A DNA stretch of 64,000 nucleotides from the NCBI GenBank assembly GCA_023512835.1, contig CM042091.1:7859079-7923078 (forward strand), written 5' to 3'. Shown in pieces: positions 48,915 to 60,669 of the stretch; position 1 is the stretch's first letter; each line of letters begins with the position of its first letter. This DNA comes from Taxillus chinensis. Its lineage: Eukaryota; Streptophyta; Magnoliopsida; Santalales; Loranthaceae. A program made the position numbers and the translations under genes. Under the pieces are notes generated by a model. That model saw only the letters and a program-made list of their open reading frames with translations, was not told where the DNA came from and ran no database searches.

Positions 48915-49270
48915 TTGGGTTCGCTAGTGAACAGAGTTAGCTCACTATCGTAGTGAACAGGGTTTGCTAGATGCATGTATTAATAGATTACATTTAACAT
49001 TTTTAATTATATATTTCTCTATGTGTTATTATTAACTTTTTTAACGAACAATCTATTTTATAATCCAATTATAAATTATGATTTATAGTAAACTATATCT
49101 AATATAGTTATAAACACTTGATTTTATCCAATAATCATAAATTAAACACCATGACAGTATAATTGATTTTTACTTAGCAAAGTTGTTAATTTCACATATC
49201 CAATTCGATGCTTATTTGATCCGAAATAAGTAAGATCTACGATAGTAAGCTAACCCTGTTCACTAGCGAA
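48915..49270. mobile_element. MITE-like element with about 38-bp terminal inverted repeats
   Basis: The left end gggttcgctagtgaacagag, continuing ttagctcactatcgtag, is the reverse complement of the right end ctacgatagtaagctaac, cctgttcactagcgaaccta. The interior is about 280 bp of AT-rich DNA with no ORF. Unit A has only one such end (16315-16375), which even carries a few bases (gatcttactt) that match the other end's interior here. The C element is thus more complete. Confidence 0.75.
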
Positions 49271-49377
49271 CCTAAACCCTAAGGGTTTAGGGGTTAGGGT
49301 TTGGGGTTTAGGGTGTAGGGTGTAGAGTTTAGGGTTTTAGGGTTTAGGGTGTAGGGTTTAGGGTCTAGGGTTTAGCC
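49270..49377 (+). repeat. Interstitial telomere-like repeat (TTTAGGG variants)
   Basis: About 100 bp of degenerate plant telomere units (gggtttagg, ggttagggtttgg, tttagggtgtaggg, agggttttagggtttaggg), preceded by a short run in the opposite sense (aacctaaaccctaa). The two senses meet back to back, so it is not the signature of an end-to-end telomere fusion. It directly abuts the MITE's right end and the right border of unit C. Confidence 0.85.
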
Positions 49378-50525
49378 CTAAGCCCCAAGCTTCGATCCAG
49401 AAGCAGATCTGGTGTTGCCTCCCGCAGACGCTGCGCTTCTGTCCCGATTCAAGGAAGACAGCGTTATAATTCGAGTTCGAGCCGCTGGCCATATGCTCCA
49501 TCCCGCCGGTTGAAGCCTCCACCTGTTCCGGCCGAACTCGTCTCCTCCTCCTCCGACCCAAGGCCATCATTCAATCCTAGATCTGAGCAGGGACCGACTC
49601 CTCCTTGCCCGACGTTCACCTGATGCTGGCCAAAAGCCTCGAGCCATCCCCGTCGTCCGTCCCTTCTCTCTCTCTTCCTTGTCCGTGCAACCCCTTTGGT
49701 CTGTTACAGCCAAGCCGAAGAACACATCAGCGTATGATTTGTTTTTTACGTAAACGTATTACGTATTTCTAATTAGCATTAATCTTTTTAAAATTAAATA
49801 AACTGCCGACATGACATATGTCGCGCTAGATTCGTGCTCGATTCATATAGCAATTTTCCCTACTATATATATTTAGAAAGGAAAAAAATAGGTTCAAAAC
49901 TTATTAGAGCATTTTAATTCAATTTTATATAATGATTTTTTTCCTACGAATAAATTTTAAAATTTTATAAAAAAAACTCTTTACTCGACTTAAAATAAAT
50001 CTTTAAATTTAGAGAGTTTATTATTTATTATTTATTTATTTTTTTCATAATTTTTTGAGTTACGATTTGAAGCTACATGAATTAATACGATGAGGTCTAC
50101 TTTGTATACGTTGGCGTACACATTGTTGATCTGGTGGCTCCATACCAGTTCTACTTTGTCCGAAGTACGCACAAAGTTTTTTTTAATCGTATTGGTAGAC
50201 GAATATTAACATAGGAAACATAGATAATATTTTAATTTTTTTTCATAATAATTATATTTAAATAGGATTGTAACATTTCAGCTATCAAATTAGTTAATTT
50301 ATACGGTTAAAAAGCATTTTTGTAATTTTTTTATATATTTATTAATACACGTAAACGTGAACTTTTGAACCGATTACTAATGAAGGAGCGCAAACGAAAT
50401 AGTAAAAAATAATTAAAAAATTTTATTTAAAAATAGAGATTAATAATGAATGCCCGATCGAAATTTCATTCTCATTTCCCTATATTGTTATGCGCTGTTC
50501 GCATATTCGTATGGTTCACTCGACA
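49378..50525. other. Intergenic region upstream of importin-alpha-9
   Basis: 49380-49740 is GC-rich (for example gcagacgctgcgcttctg and ctcctcctcctccgac). A minus frame at 49358-49570 lacks any family resemblance. The rest is AT-rich. The importin promoter must lie in the last few hundred bases, but I see no clear TATA box. Confidence 0.4.
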
Positions 50526-53500
50526 ATGGCGGAGGACGGCTTCGAGTCTGCGGCCTCTAAGCCTCAGTCTCAGTCTCAATCTCAATCTCAAACGAGAGAG
50601 TCCATCAAGTCTTCCTCAGGCATATCAAATTTATATCCGTATATTTAGGGTTTTCAATTTTGTAGTTAATATAATTAACCGAAAAAAAAAATGCACGCAC
50701 GTACACATATGGATCAATGATTTGGTGGAGTAGGTAGGTTGATATATAGATGGCGGTGAATTGAATTTGCAGTTGGAAACGTGGCGGCACAGCGTAGACG
50801 ACTACTGGCAGTTAGCATCGGGAAAGAAAGGCGAGAATCCCTGATCCGCACAAAGCGCCTTTGCAGGGTGGACGATGATGGCGACTACGACGAAATGGCA
50901 TTCGATCATTCCATTCTGGAGGCTCAGACTACTTCTGCAGTTGATGAATTGAAGGCTGCTGTCGCTTTTCTGTGTGTATCCTCTCTCTTCGTACCTATAC
51001 ACAAACACACACACTCACACACTCACACATGTGTGTGTGTCGAGTGATTGTTCCAATCCCAACAATATATGTCTTGCTCAGAAACTTTTACTTACCCACT
51101 CGCTAGCTATGCGTTAGTCACACAATTACGGGTGATCATTTAATCTTTTATATTCCATACAGTACACCTATATTATTCCATTACAACTGACCATGGGCAT
51201 TGTTTATGTTTGTGTATGTATCTATAAGGGGTAAAGGTGCAATGCTGAAGAAGGTGGCTGCCCTCCGTGAATTAAGGCGTCTGTTGTCAAGGTCTGAAGC
51301 CCCCCCTGTTGAAGTTGCGCTCAAAGAAGGAGCCATACCTGTTCTTGTACACTGCCTTTCTTTTGGGTCTCCGGATGAACAGGTACAAAATTTCTCATAT
51401 GTACTTGGTGGTTGTTCCCACACTTTCTGTAATCTTCATTTCAATATAAAATGTTATAGTATGGAGTTTTCATCAAAAACACTTCATTTTATCTATGCTC
51501 GAAATTGGGTACGCACATAGTTATTAAAAGCGCTTTGCACTGGAAGGCTCATTGCACTTGAATTGCCAAGGGGCCTCAGGGCTTGTACAATGTAAAAGCA
51601 CATGTTTTATTGAAACAAAGTGCATAGCATATAATTTTCTTTATATATATATATATTGCATATGTTTATTATTTTATTTATAATGGGAAATCAAGCATTC
51701 CAGTAAGTATAATTACTAATATTAGTATGATTAGGGCTAACTTCTCCCCCTGGACATGGAGTTAAACTGCTTAGACCCTGCGGGGTTGGTTTGTTGGTAA
51801 GGTCTTGGGCTTGAGTGTGTTTGATTCCCTTTGCCTCCACTTGGGGCTTTCCCTTGTGTTCAGAATGGGGAGCATCATGTGGGCCAGTGCAGTTATCTCC
51901 CAGTTTGGCGGTCTAGGGTGGCTGGCTGGTGCGGGGCTTTTGGATTATTAAAAAAATGATTAGGGTTAACTTCTTATTTATGTTAATTCTCCCTCAGGAA
52001 ATTCAAAACGGTGCAGTTTTACTTCTTAAAAATTAGTAAAATAAACTAAATTTGGGACTAGGGTCTTAAGCACTTTAAAGGTGCATGCCTTATTCAAACA
52101 AAGTGCATAATGTATATTGTATAGTTTCCTAGTTTCGTATGCACGCACGTGCGCACATACACATTTATATTTAACACGTGCACATGGTGCCTTATTTATG
52201 ATTTATAATGAAAAATCAACCATTCTAAGCACAATTGCTAATATAAGTTGATTAGGATTTACTTTTTAATCACTGCCCAAGATGTGGCTTCTTCTTCTAA
52301 ACAATTAGTTAATAAAAGTTGGCATTTTAACTTTTAAGTAGGACAGACACAAAAAAAAAACACCAAAGCACATACCTAGTCTTCTGCACTGGGTTTTTCT
52401 TAGGCAAAGTGCATTCGCTGAGTCTTGTGCCTAGGTGTGCTTTTGACAACTATGATAGTGTGGCGGAGGAAATAAAAATGTTGACTATTTTTAAATTTAA
52501 TGTTTTTGGTTGTAATGTTGCAGTTGCTTGAGGCTGCTTGGTGCCTTACGAACATTGCAGCCGGAAAGCCTGAAGAGACGAAAGCCTTGCTGCCTGCATT
52601 GCCTTTGCTTATTGCTCATCTTGGAGGTTGTTAATCACCTGCTAATTCTCTCTAACGAATGAAGTATGGTTTTACTTTCTGTATCTAAACTAGTCATTCT
52701 GCCTATGTTGTCCCTTTCGGTAATTCTCTAGTGTTTTTAAAAAAAGTAAAAAACATTATTTTTTAGTGATCTAAACATACACAAGTTGGATTGCTTGTTT
52801 CAAATTTGTTTTGTTAAAGCATTTATTTACTTGCTTTTGCTTTTTTTTTTGTTCTTTTGTGATGCCTTTTTTGTGATACATTTGCTTCATTTGCATGTTA
52901 ATATTTGTTTTTTGATTGCACTTTTTATTGTTGATTTTCCAACTATGTATGTACTTGCAGAGAAGAGTTCTGTGCTTGTTGCTGAGCAGTGTGCTTGGGC
53001 ATTGGGAAATGTTGCTGGTGAAGGGGAGGAACTAAGAAATGTTTTGCTATCGCAAGGAGCTTTGCCAGCACTTGCAAGAATGCTGCTTCCGGACAAGGGC
53101 TCAACAGTGAGAACAGCTGCTTGGGCTTTGTCAAATCTTATCAAGGTTCTGAACACTACCTTTAACAGAGCATTGAATCTCGTCTGCATAAAGAAGTCCT
53201 GAAGTAGATTCATGTTTGACACAACTATATACATTCTCTTCATCATTCTATATGATATATTGTAAAGTGTTTTTCATTTTTGGACTTTACTCACCTGTCC
53301 TACCGGCCTAGTTGATTTCTTGAACTCATCTTCTTATTGGATGATTCCGTCTGATGTAGAATATAATTTCAAAATATTTGAATGCAGGGACCGGATCCTC
53401 AAGCTGCAACAGAACTGATAAGAATTGATGGTTTATCGAATGCAATTGTTCGACACTTAGGCAAACTGTAAGTAGTACGCATTTATCATTTGTAATTTTA

Positions 53501-56500
53501 ATGAGGAGTTGTATCTGGGTGGAATGAGTTTCGAGAATGTTGGCCACAAAACTATTGGGCACTCTAAATCACAACAAGAGAGAGTTCTAGGACATTCTTC
53601 TGTTGAAACTAGGTTGTCCATTTGAGTTTGCTATTTCTCACTATTTCATGTTGATGGCTTCAAATATGATTCTTGACCATAAGTTTACAAGGGAGAATCT
53701 CTCTCTCCATATGTTTTAAGTCTTTCTGATTCCTTTACTTGTCATAGATAATTATTTATCGGTATGTTTTATTGAAGAATCTCTAATATAAATTTGTATT
53801 TTTCAGTCTTTAATTTATATGCTGGTTTTAGGAGGTATTATCATGCACATGTAACAGGTATTATATGCTTGTCTTTGATTTATATGCTTTAAGGAGGGTA
53901 AACCTTAGCGTAACGATAAAGTTACTGCCTCTTGACCTGGAAGTCACAGGTTCGAGTTGTAGATAAGTCTCTTGTAATTAAATTAATTGTTGGGAAAGAT
54001 TGTGTCTGTATTGGCTTGTGTGGCCCAACCCTTTCTTTGACCCTGCTACTCACGGGAGCACCGGGTTTGCCATTTATGTATTACTTTAAGGGTGTTAAAA
54101 TGATGGTATTACATCTTTGACTCCTAAAATGTGATGGCAGAATTTTTGGTTGAAAGAATATGTGCTCAAGTATAATCAATCTACCCATTGGAATTAGGGA
54201 TGAGGAGTTGGCGACTGAAGTAGCATGGGTAGTTGTGTATCTGTCAGCACTTTCCAATGTTGCTACAACTATGCTGCTGAAGAGTGGCCTCATTCAACTG
54301 CTTGTGGAAAGATTGACAATATCAAGCAGTGTGCAATTGCTTATACCGGTAACATAGAAAATACATCACCCAGTGGCTTCTTGATATTTTCATGACCATG
54401 CTTGCTTCTTGTTGACGTCTTATTTGATTTGTCTTGAGAGAGTTGCAAGTTACTTTAATAAACTGGTGAAGATTTCTTACTTATACTGGTTGTGTGTATT
54501 TTTAATGCTATGGCATTATTTTTAAAAAAAAATGAAAGAAAAAACAGTAAAGGATGGATGTTAAGTTTAAATTGGTATATATATATATATGTATAAAATA
54601 ATATATATATATATATATATATAAAATAATTCTAGTCCCATTATGAGTTTTTGTTTTGTATTGTTTTCTTGGTAACCTTCTTGTTGTGACTGGAAAGCAT
54701 TTAATTGTAATGATCATCTCTGAAAAATTTCCAATCTTATGCTCTGCATTTTTTTTTAGGGTGTAGGCATTATCTACTTTGCAAACTAAGAACTTGCAGA
54801 GGCATATAGATGTATGATTCATAAACAAGGGCAATGTTAGTTTATGGAGTGTCAAAATACCAGGTGTATGGGGACAGTGACTGCTGAAGTTAGAGGAGTC
54901 ACTGGACAATGCGTGTACAGTTGAGTGCTCCTTGTTGGAGTAGTCACCTATTTTGGGAGAGAGTTGGCAGGCGACTGTCCATGTAGGAGCAGTTGATTTG
55001 ATTATTGCTGTCTAGTGAGATAGCAATTGACTACTTCAACATGGACAGATGACTGTTAATGTGTAAAAGTGTTTTCGTTTTTCTGTTTATTTTTGATGTA
55101 ATACTTGGAGCATATATTATAAATCACCATGTGTGCGCGTAATGTTAATACATTTCTCTCTCTCACACACACAAACACACATATACACTTGGTATCAGAG
55201 TCTTTTAATCTATATACTAGTTTGATGGGCACTTGTATTGCTCTCTTTTTTTCTTGGGTGCACGACACTATGACTTGGTTTTTCCTACTATTGATCTAAA
55301 GGTGCTATCTCAAGGATTTAGGACAATTAATGAACGAACTATTTTATTTATAAATTTTAGATAATTAAGTATTTTACTTTACGAACAATTAAACAAACGA
55401 ACATTTTAAGTTCATAAAAAGTAAAATATAATGTTCTCAAATAAGTATTTCAATGTATTTATAAATACTATTTGCAAATTATTAATTATGAACCGATTGT
55501 GAATATTAACGAAATGTTTACAAATACCAATGGACAAGCATGAATATAGTAATTTAGTATTTATGTTCAGCTTGAATCGCTAGAGAATAGTACCAAGTCG
55601 AGTTCAAATACCTTATTACTTTGCTTGGATTGACTTGGTTCATTTACAATCCTTATCTACCACCCTTCACAAATTATCTTCTCATTTTCCTTTGATTTGG
55701 AGTTGTTGATTTTCTAAACTCCACTGATTATATTATTTTAATGGTCAGTTCATGCATTTTGACATGTGGCTGCTTTGTCTCATTGGGTCTAAAGTGTAAA
55801 CTATGATTTGAATATTTTGTAATTTTTATTGATGATCAGTCCGGTCAGTTTAATATAAATCATTTAAAGTTTTTAATTTTTTTTACACTGAAATTCAAAC
55901 TCTTAAATAATTGTGTTTTTTTATTTGATGTTTATGTAGTGATAATGGTGGTTGGTATTTAATTTTTCTCAGATTGTGTCATTTTCTTCTCAACATGGAA
56001 TATATGTCAGATTTCTCATACACCTCAATAAAATGGTGTAGCACAATGCAATATGTTGGAGGCTTCCATTGTACTTTTATTTCAGTAACATTTTCCTGAT
56101 TTTGTGCTTCTTCCCAATGCAGTTTTGATTTCATGTCTTCTCATAAATCTTCTTCCGTCTGTTGTACTCAATGGAGAAGTACCATTTTGTGTATTATTGC
56201 CTATAATAAATAGCCATGCGCCTATAGTATTAACTTCTTACACACATTTTGACAGGGAGCATGTGATTTGATTAAATAATTAGATTATCTTATTTAAATA
56301 AGAAATCTTAAGGCATTTGGAATGGGTAATTAGATACCACTATGCTGCCCCACAATCATCAAACGATTGGTATAACTTCAGAGTTTTAAACTTGTAATCA
56401 TTGCAAATTTTGTATTGCTTTTTGAAAGCCTGCACTTGTTGACTTGTGGATCAAAATTTGTAACATATGTGACCTATTATGGAACAAATTTGAATGGGTT

Positions 56501-57695
56501 TTTGGATCATAATAGTTTTCTTTCCAGGTTTTGCGGAGTTTAGGTAACCTTGTAGCTGCTGATTCTCGTATAACCTGTGATGTTCTTGATGTTGGACGTG
56601 AAATAATAGGTTTGTGAATTTCACCCACCTGGGTAAGAATTCCAACTGTATTTTCTATCTTGTCATGTAAGGCAACATTTTGTTACTTTTTCAGATAGAC
56701 TTATAGCAGCAGTTGTGAAGTGCTTGAAAAGTGAGCATAGGGTCTTGAAGAAGGTATTTCCATTCAATTTTTTGTGTGACATTAATCATGAGAATCCATA
56801 ATCATATCCAGGTTGGCATTTATGTAGGAAGCAGCCTGGGTGTTATCTAATATAGCGGCAAGTTCAGTGGATCACAAGCGGTTGATATATTTGAGTGAAG
56901 CAGTGCCATTGTTGTTGCGTCTCCTTTCAGAAGCTCCTTTTGATATAAGAAAGGAAGTAGCATATGCTCTAGGCAACCTTTGTGTTGCTCCAACAGAAGG
57001 TATTGGAAGGCCTAATCTGATTCTGGACCACTTGGTTCCGCTTGTTGGGGGAGGATGCCTTCCTGGTTTTATTGATTTGGTAAGGTCGGCAGATATTGAG
57101 GCCGCAAAATTAGGCCTGCAGTTCATGGAGCTGGTGAGACTGATAAAATCTTCCTTAGCAACTTTTTATGTCATTTTTACTTCACACCGCAAGAGTTTGT
57201 TGGTTTGATTTTTTTTGGTTTATCGAGTTTAAAATTTCAAATGGCATCAAGAGAATAGGTCCACAGATCCCCTTCACCCTGCAGGAGAAAAAATAAAAAC
57301 AAAACATAAAAGAAAGGGCCATATTGTGCGTGTTTTTGGATGTTACAGATTAGGCACTGCAGTTTGCTGGGATCTGGATTGGGGGGACAATGACAAAATA
57401 AACAGATTTCTTGCGTTGAGTTGAGTGCATTGTGGGTGTTAGTAGTCATGTAATTGATGTTTAATAATGGAAGCAGGTTTCAAAGTCATCTGACTAACGA
57501 GGTTATTTTGTTGACGGTGTACAGGTCTTAAGAGGGATGCCAAATGGAGAAGGACCGAAACTTATAGAAAGAGAAGATGGGATTGAAGCGATGGAGAGAT
57601 TCCAATTTCATGAAAATGAAAACCTCCGAAACATGGCAAATGGCTTGGTAGATAAGTATTTTGGAGAGGACTATGGGATCGAACAGGAAATATAA
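50526..57695 (+). CDS. IMPA-9: Importin subunit alpha-9 (IMPA-9), nuclear import adaptor
   Basis: Adaptor that binds basic nuclear localisation signals and links cargo to importin beta. Eleven exons: 50526-50619, 50773-50971, 51229-51382, 52524-52626, 52961-53145, 53388-53467, 54198-54348, 56528-56609, 56695-56753, 56828-57133 and 57525-57695. All join in phase to 527 aa (Arabidopsis IMPA-9: about 519 from memory). The N terminus has a Ser-Gln run (SQSQSQSQ). The importin-beta-binding region QRRRLLAVSIGKERRESL and RTKRLCR comes next, then armadillo repeats with the cargo-binding W...N signature: AAWCLTNIAAG, CAWALGNVAGEG, AAWALSNLIKG, AAWVLSNIAAS. Middle repeats are atypical (VAWVVVYLSALS, VLRSLGNLVAA), as in IMPA-9, which is the divergent plant importin alpha. 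The C terminus FGEDYGIEQEI fits. Intron 1 has a GC donor. Introns 3, 6 and 7 hold transposons. Confidence 0.93.
51001..51041. repeat. CA/TG microsatellite in importin intron 2
   Basis: acacacacactcacacact followed by cacatgtgtgtgtgt, a short dinucleotide repeat 30 bases after the exon 2 donor. Confidence 0.8.
51746..51955 (+). mobile_element. tRNA-derived SINE in importin intron 3
   Basis: About 210 bp flanked by 19-bp target duplications, atgattagggctaacttct at 51727-51745 and atgattagggttaacttct at 51956-51974 (one mismatch). Inside are an A-box-like tggtttgttggtaagg (about 51787) and a B-box-like gtttgattcc (51829-51838), then a GC-rich body ending in a short A run (ttattaaaaaa). Same orientation as the gene. 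Confidence 0.8.
53895..54083 (+). mobile_element. Au-like tRNA-derived SINE in importin intron 6
   Basis: About 189 bp with 8-bp target duplications (ctttaagg at 53887-53894 and 54084-54091). The A box tagcgtaacg (53906-53915), B box ggttcgagttg (53949-53959) and the 3' block gtgtggcccaaccct, then ctcacgggagcaccgggtt match the layout of the widespread plant Au SINE family, as I recall it. Confidence 0.8.
54577..54625. repeat. TA microsatellite in importin intron 7
   Basis: Two runs of TA repeats separated by gtataaaataa. No other feature. Confidence 0.85.
54835..55200 (+). mobile_element. LTR with primer-binding site in importin intron 7
   Basis: A candidate LTR of about 353 bp runs from tgttagtttatgg (54835) to acacatataca (55187). 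Two bases on, TGGTATCAGAG (55190-55200) is an initiator-Met primer-binding site. Past this, about 120 bases of unrecognised leader follow and no gag is visible, so only the 5' end of an element remains. The TGTTAG...ACA ends suggest a Copia-type element. Confidence 0.65.
55490..55640 (+). repeat. Dispersed repeat related to 857-1020
   Basis: See the partner at 857-1020. Here it carries gtgaatattaacgaaatg and later caagtcgagttcaaatacc and ggttcatttacaat. It lies in importin intron 7. Confidence 0.4.
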
Positions 57696-60445
57696 CTCGT
57701 GGTGTTGGCGATGCTATGTTTGGGGTTTGAATGATATCCCTGCTTCAAAACTTACAAGCTGAAATTTCGAGTTAGATTTTACATTGTGCGGTGAAAAGAG
57801 TAGGGGCAACACTAGTAGCCGATCCTAACATCTTGGGCTCTTGGCATTGGTACTATTGTTGAATGTGCAGTTATTGTCGCAAAGGAGGAAAAAAAGCCTC
57901 AGTTATGCATGGTATGGGTGGAGTTGCATGTCTGCCTGTTTGGATTTGTTCTTGATTTATGCTTTTCTCCTCAAGCTTGCGTGTTGAGATGGCCTAGCTT
58001 TGGCCGGTTGACAAGTGGCTGAGCCACTGGGACTCTCACCTGCACTTGTATGGCATATAATAGAGTTGAATTCAACATTTTTATTATAGGTTTGGGTTTG
58101 AAGTTCACATTGTAGACCCATTTTAGGATCCCGTGGGGCTGCAAACAGAACTGGTACTGAACCATTGAACCATTGGATTTATTAGCTATTGCAATGACAC
58201 CTTTCAAGAAGCTAAATACATCCACATAGTAGAATTTCTCTTTCATGCTGACGGACTGTTCTTTTATTGACCTGCAAATTCATGTCACACAAAGAGGTGA
58301 CATATATAAGAATGTGTGTCTAATTCCGGCAAAATGTAGTCTAACAAGAGATATTAAAATTAAGATTGAGGCATTGGAGCTTGGACAGAAGCTTTAGAAT
58401 TCAAAGAAGATGATTTATTTTTTCTAAAAGTGTGAAAAGATTTTGTTAGGATTGTAATGTTGATTTTTGAAGTTAATTTTTTAATTGTTTTCTTTTTTTG
58501 TGTTTAGTCGTTTGGATGGTGTAAAGAAATGTTAATGTATTTTGTTAAAGGACAAGGATGGAGATTCATTCCCTTGAATGACTCAAAAAAGCAAAGAAAT
58601 GAAATTATGAAATTTGATGGAAATCTTATTTTACTAATAAATCATTCCTATCGATTCACACTAATTTGTGTCATATCTCTATTGTTGGCTCTCATGTTAG
58701 GATTATGAGAGTGTTTGGCGAGTTTTTTGGATATGGGTCTAATTGCTTTGATAACATCTATCATTAGGGTCAGAATTTTAATCTGTGTGATACTTAGTTA
58801 TCTTACAATATAAAGTCAATCTAAATAAGTCTTACTATTTGAATACACGTAGACTGATTTTGTTTTATTTTGGGCTTGTTAGGGGGAATAACTTTAGCAC
58901 TCAACCAATTTGTATAAGGATCACCAAATGTTTTCTTTGTAATTAATCAAGTCAACATGTTCGAACTCTTAATGGACCTCATTGTATCTCCCACACTAAT
59001 TGTCTCAAAACTGTTCATTGTGCACCAATAGGTAACTTACAACTCCATATCACCATACAATCAACCTAAAGCAAACACTACATATTCAACGTATGCATGT
59101 ATCAGTGTATTGTCTTAAACTACCATATAAATAAACACATCGCAATACCAAAACAGAAAAAAATGTCATAATCAATTAACAAAATGCCCAACACAGTTAC
59201 CCATTATCTTCTAATTAATGTGTCATCCCTCTTGGATAGTAATGTGTGGGAATGAGGCTAAAAGCCAACCATATACAGAAACACAACTCACGGGTAGTCA
59301 ATCATACATGACACCACGCCTGTTCAATAAAGCTCCATAACTTAAGAGTATACCATAAGTCAATCATATTCACACATAGAACAAGATAAAGTGATATGTG
59401 TTATAACAATTTAAATATTATAACACATTATCACAATGTAGCATTGAATTTCTCATGAAAACTCCCATCATATACCTAGGTTAAACATGGCTCCAATAAG
59501 ACTCACAAATATAACATAGCTTACAAAAGCCAAAATCATGACATAGTATATCATATATCATCATAACAAGTCAAATAATATTAGAATACATTTTTGATAG
59601 GGTTAAACACATCATTATATAAGGTTCATTTGTCAATGCTTTTGAGAGACTATTTTTGTTTATTTTATAAGCAAAAATAATAAAATTTATTTGATAAATT
59701 TTAAAAAAAACTTATAAAAAAAGTTTATATTTTTTTTTTATGATAGAAAGGGAAAACAATTTAGAAGTTATTTTTCAAGGTTGCTTTTTTAGGCATCAAC
59801 TTTAAAAAATATAAAATATCAACATTACTATTGTTTAAATTTAAAAAGAAAAGAGGTGCATTTTTAGAATATTTTTAAAATATTTACAATAATTTTTTAT
59901 TTGATTATCAAATATCTATTACCTATTTTAAAATTATAATTTATCAAATACTCATCTCTTTGTTTTCACAGTAATTTTTTTCTAATATAATTAAAGGCAG
60001 TTTTTTTAAGTACAATATTTTTGATAGTAGTGGTTTAGTTTGGTCTTTTTATTCAAAGAAATTTAAATTATTGATTTGCATATTAAGAAAATTGCATTTT
60101 ATTGAGGTATATGAGAAATCTGACATATAAATATAAAATACAAATAAAGTTACTTTTAGCAGAATTTTTAAAATACAGCTAACATTATGATATTAATTGC
60201 CAGATGTTTCAAGAGCTTAAAAATAATAATTTTAAGTGACATAATTAAAGGGCTCTAGTTCATTAATACCATCATTATTAATAAGTGACATAATTGAAAT
60301 AAAAAAGTGATATACTTATTACGAGATTAATAAGTAGATGCTTGAATGAATACTGTTACGTCATTAATATCATCATTATTGATCTATGTTATTTGATTTA
60401 AATTAGCTCAACAAGGTTCTTTCATGGAAAAATAATTAATATTGA
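57696..60445. other. Importin 3' UTR and AT-rich intergenic DNA
   Basis: 57696 to roughly 58300 is probably the 3' UTR, including taatagagttgaattcaac and other A/T-rich processing-like words, but the cleavage site cannot be fixed. Beyond that I see no coding exon, only AT-rich DNA with no repeat I can name. Confidence 0.5.
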
Positions 60446-60456
60446 TTTGCTAATAT

Positions 60457-60666
60457 TTGCATTCCATCCTATTCTTCGTGCACTCACCGCGTCCCCTTCC
60501 TCCACTCCTCAAGCAACTCTGCTGCTACTACCAGGAGTATCATTGGGCCCTCCTAGAGAAGCTATTCATCGCCAATGGGACTACCGCATGGATAATATTG
60601 GTAAATTCACCCAAAGTCGGCGGAGACTTTACTACCTTCGATCCAAATGAGAGACGTACAAAATAA
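60457..60666 (+). other. Short protein-like ORF, unrecognised
   Basis: Two overlapping plus frames look partly protein-like. One reads LLKQLCCYYQEYHWALLEKL, followed by FIANGTTAWIILVNSPK and GGDFTTFDPNERR before a stop; the other is Leu/Pro/Arg-rich. There is no start with promoter context and no partner exon. It may be a single exon of a degraded gene. I do not recognise the family. Confidence 0.2.
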
Positions 60667-60669
60667 TAA

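Larger units (their letters stand above)
38926..48970 (-). repeat. Segmental duplication unit C (AspRS unit with linker)
   Basis: The orphan promoter (38926-39090) and the linker (39090-39448, shared only with B) precede the part colinear with unit A (39449-48960). C lacks A's 8910-11000 and 14735-15754, and has two rather than three tandem 476-bp units. It ends at the MITE and the telomere-like repeat. Order and orientation match A. Confidence 0.9.

Noticed and set aside
49270..49377. Telomere fusion site
   Set aside because: The two senses meet as CCCTAA then GGGTTT, the reverse of an end-to-end fusion, and the first arm is only about 12 bases.
53895..54083. tRNA gene (A and B boxes)
   Set aside because: It does not fold into a cloverleaf with an anticodon stem and is flanked by target duplications, so it is a SINE.
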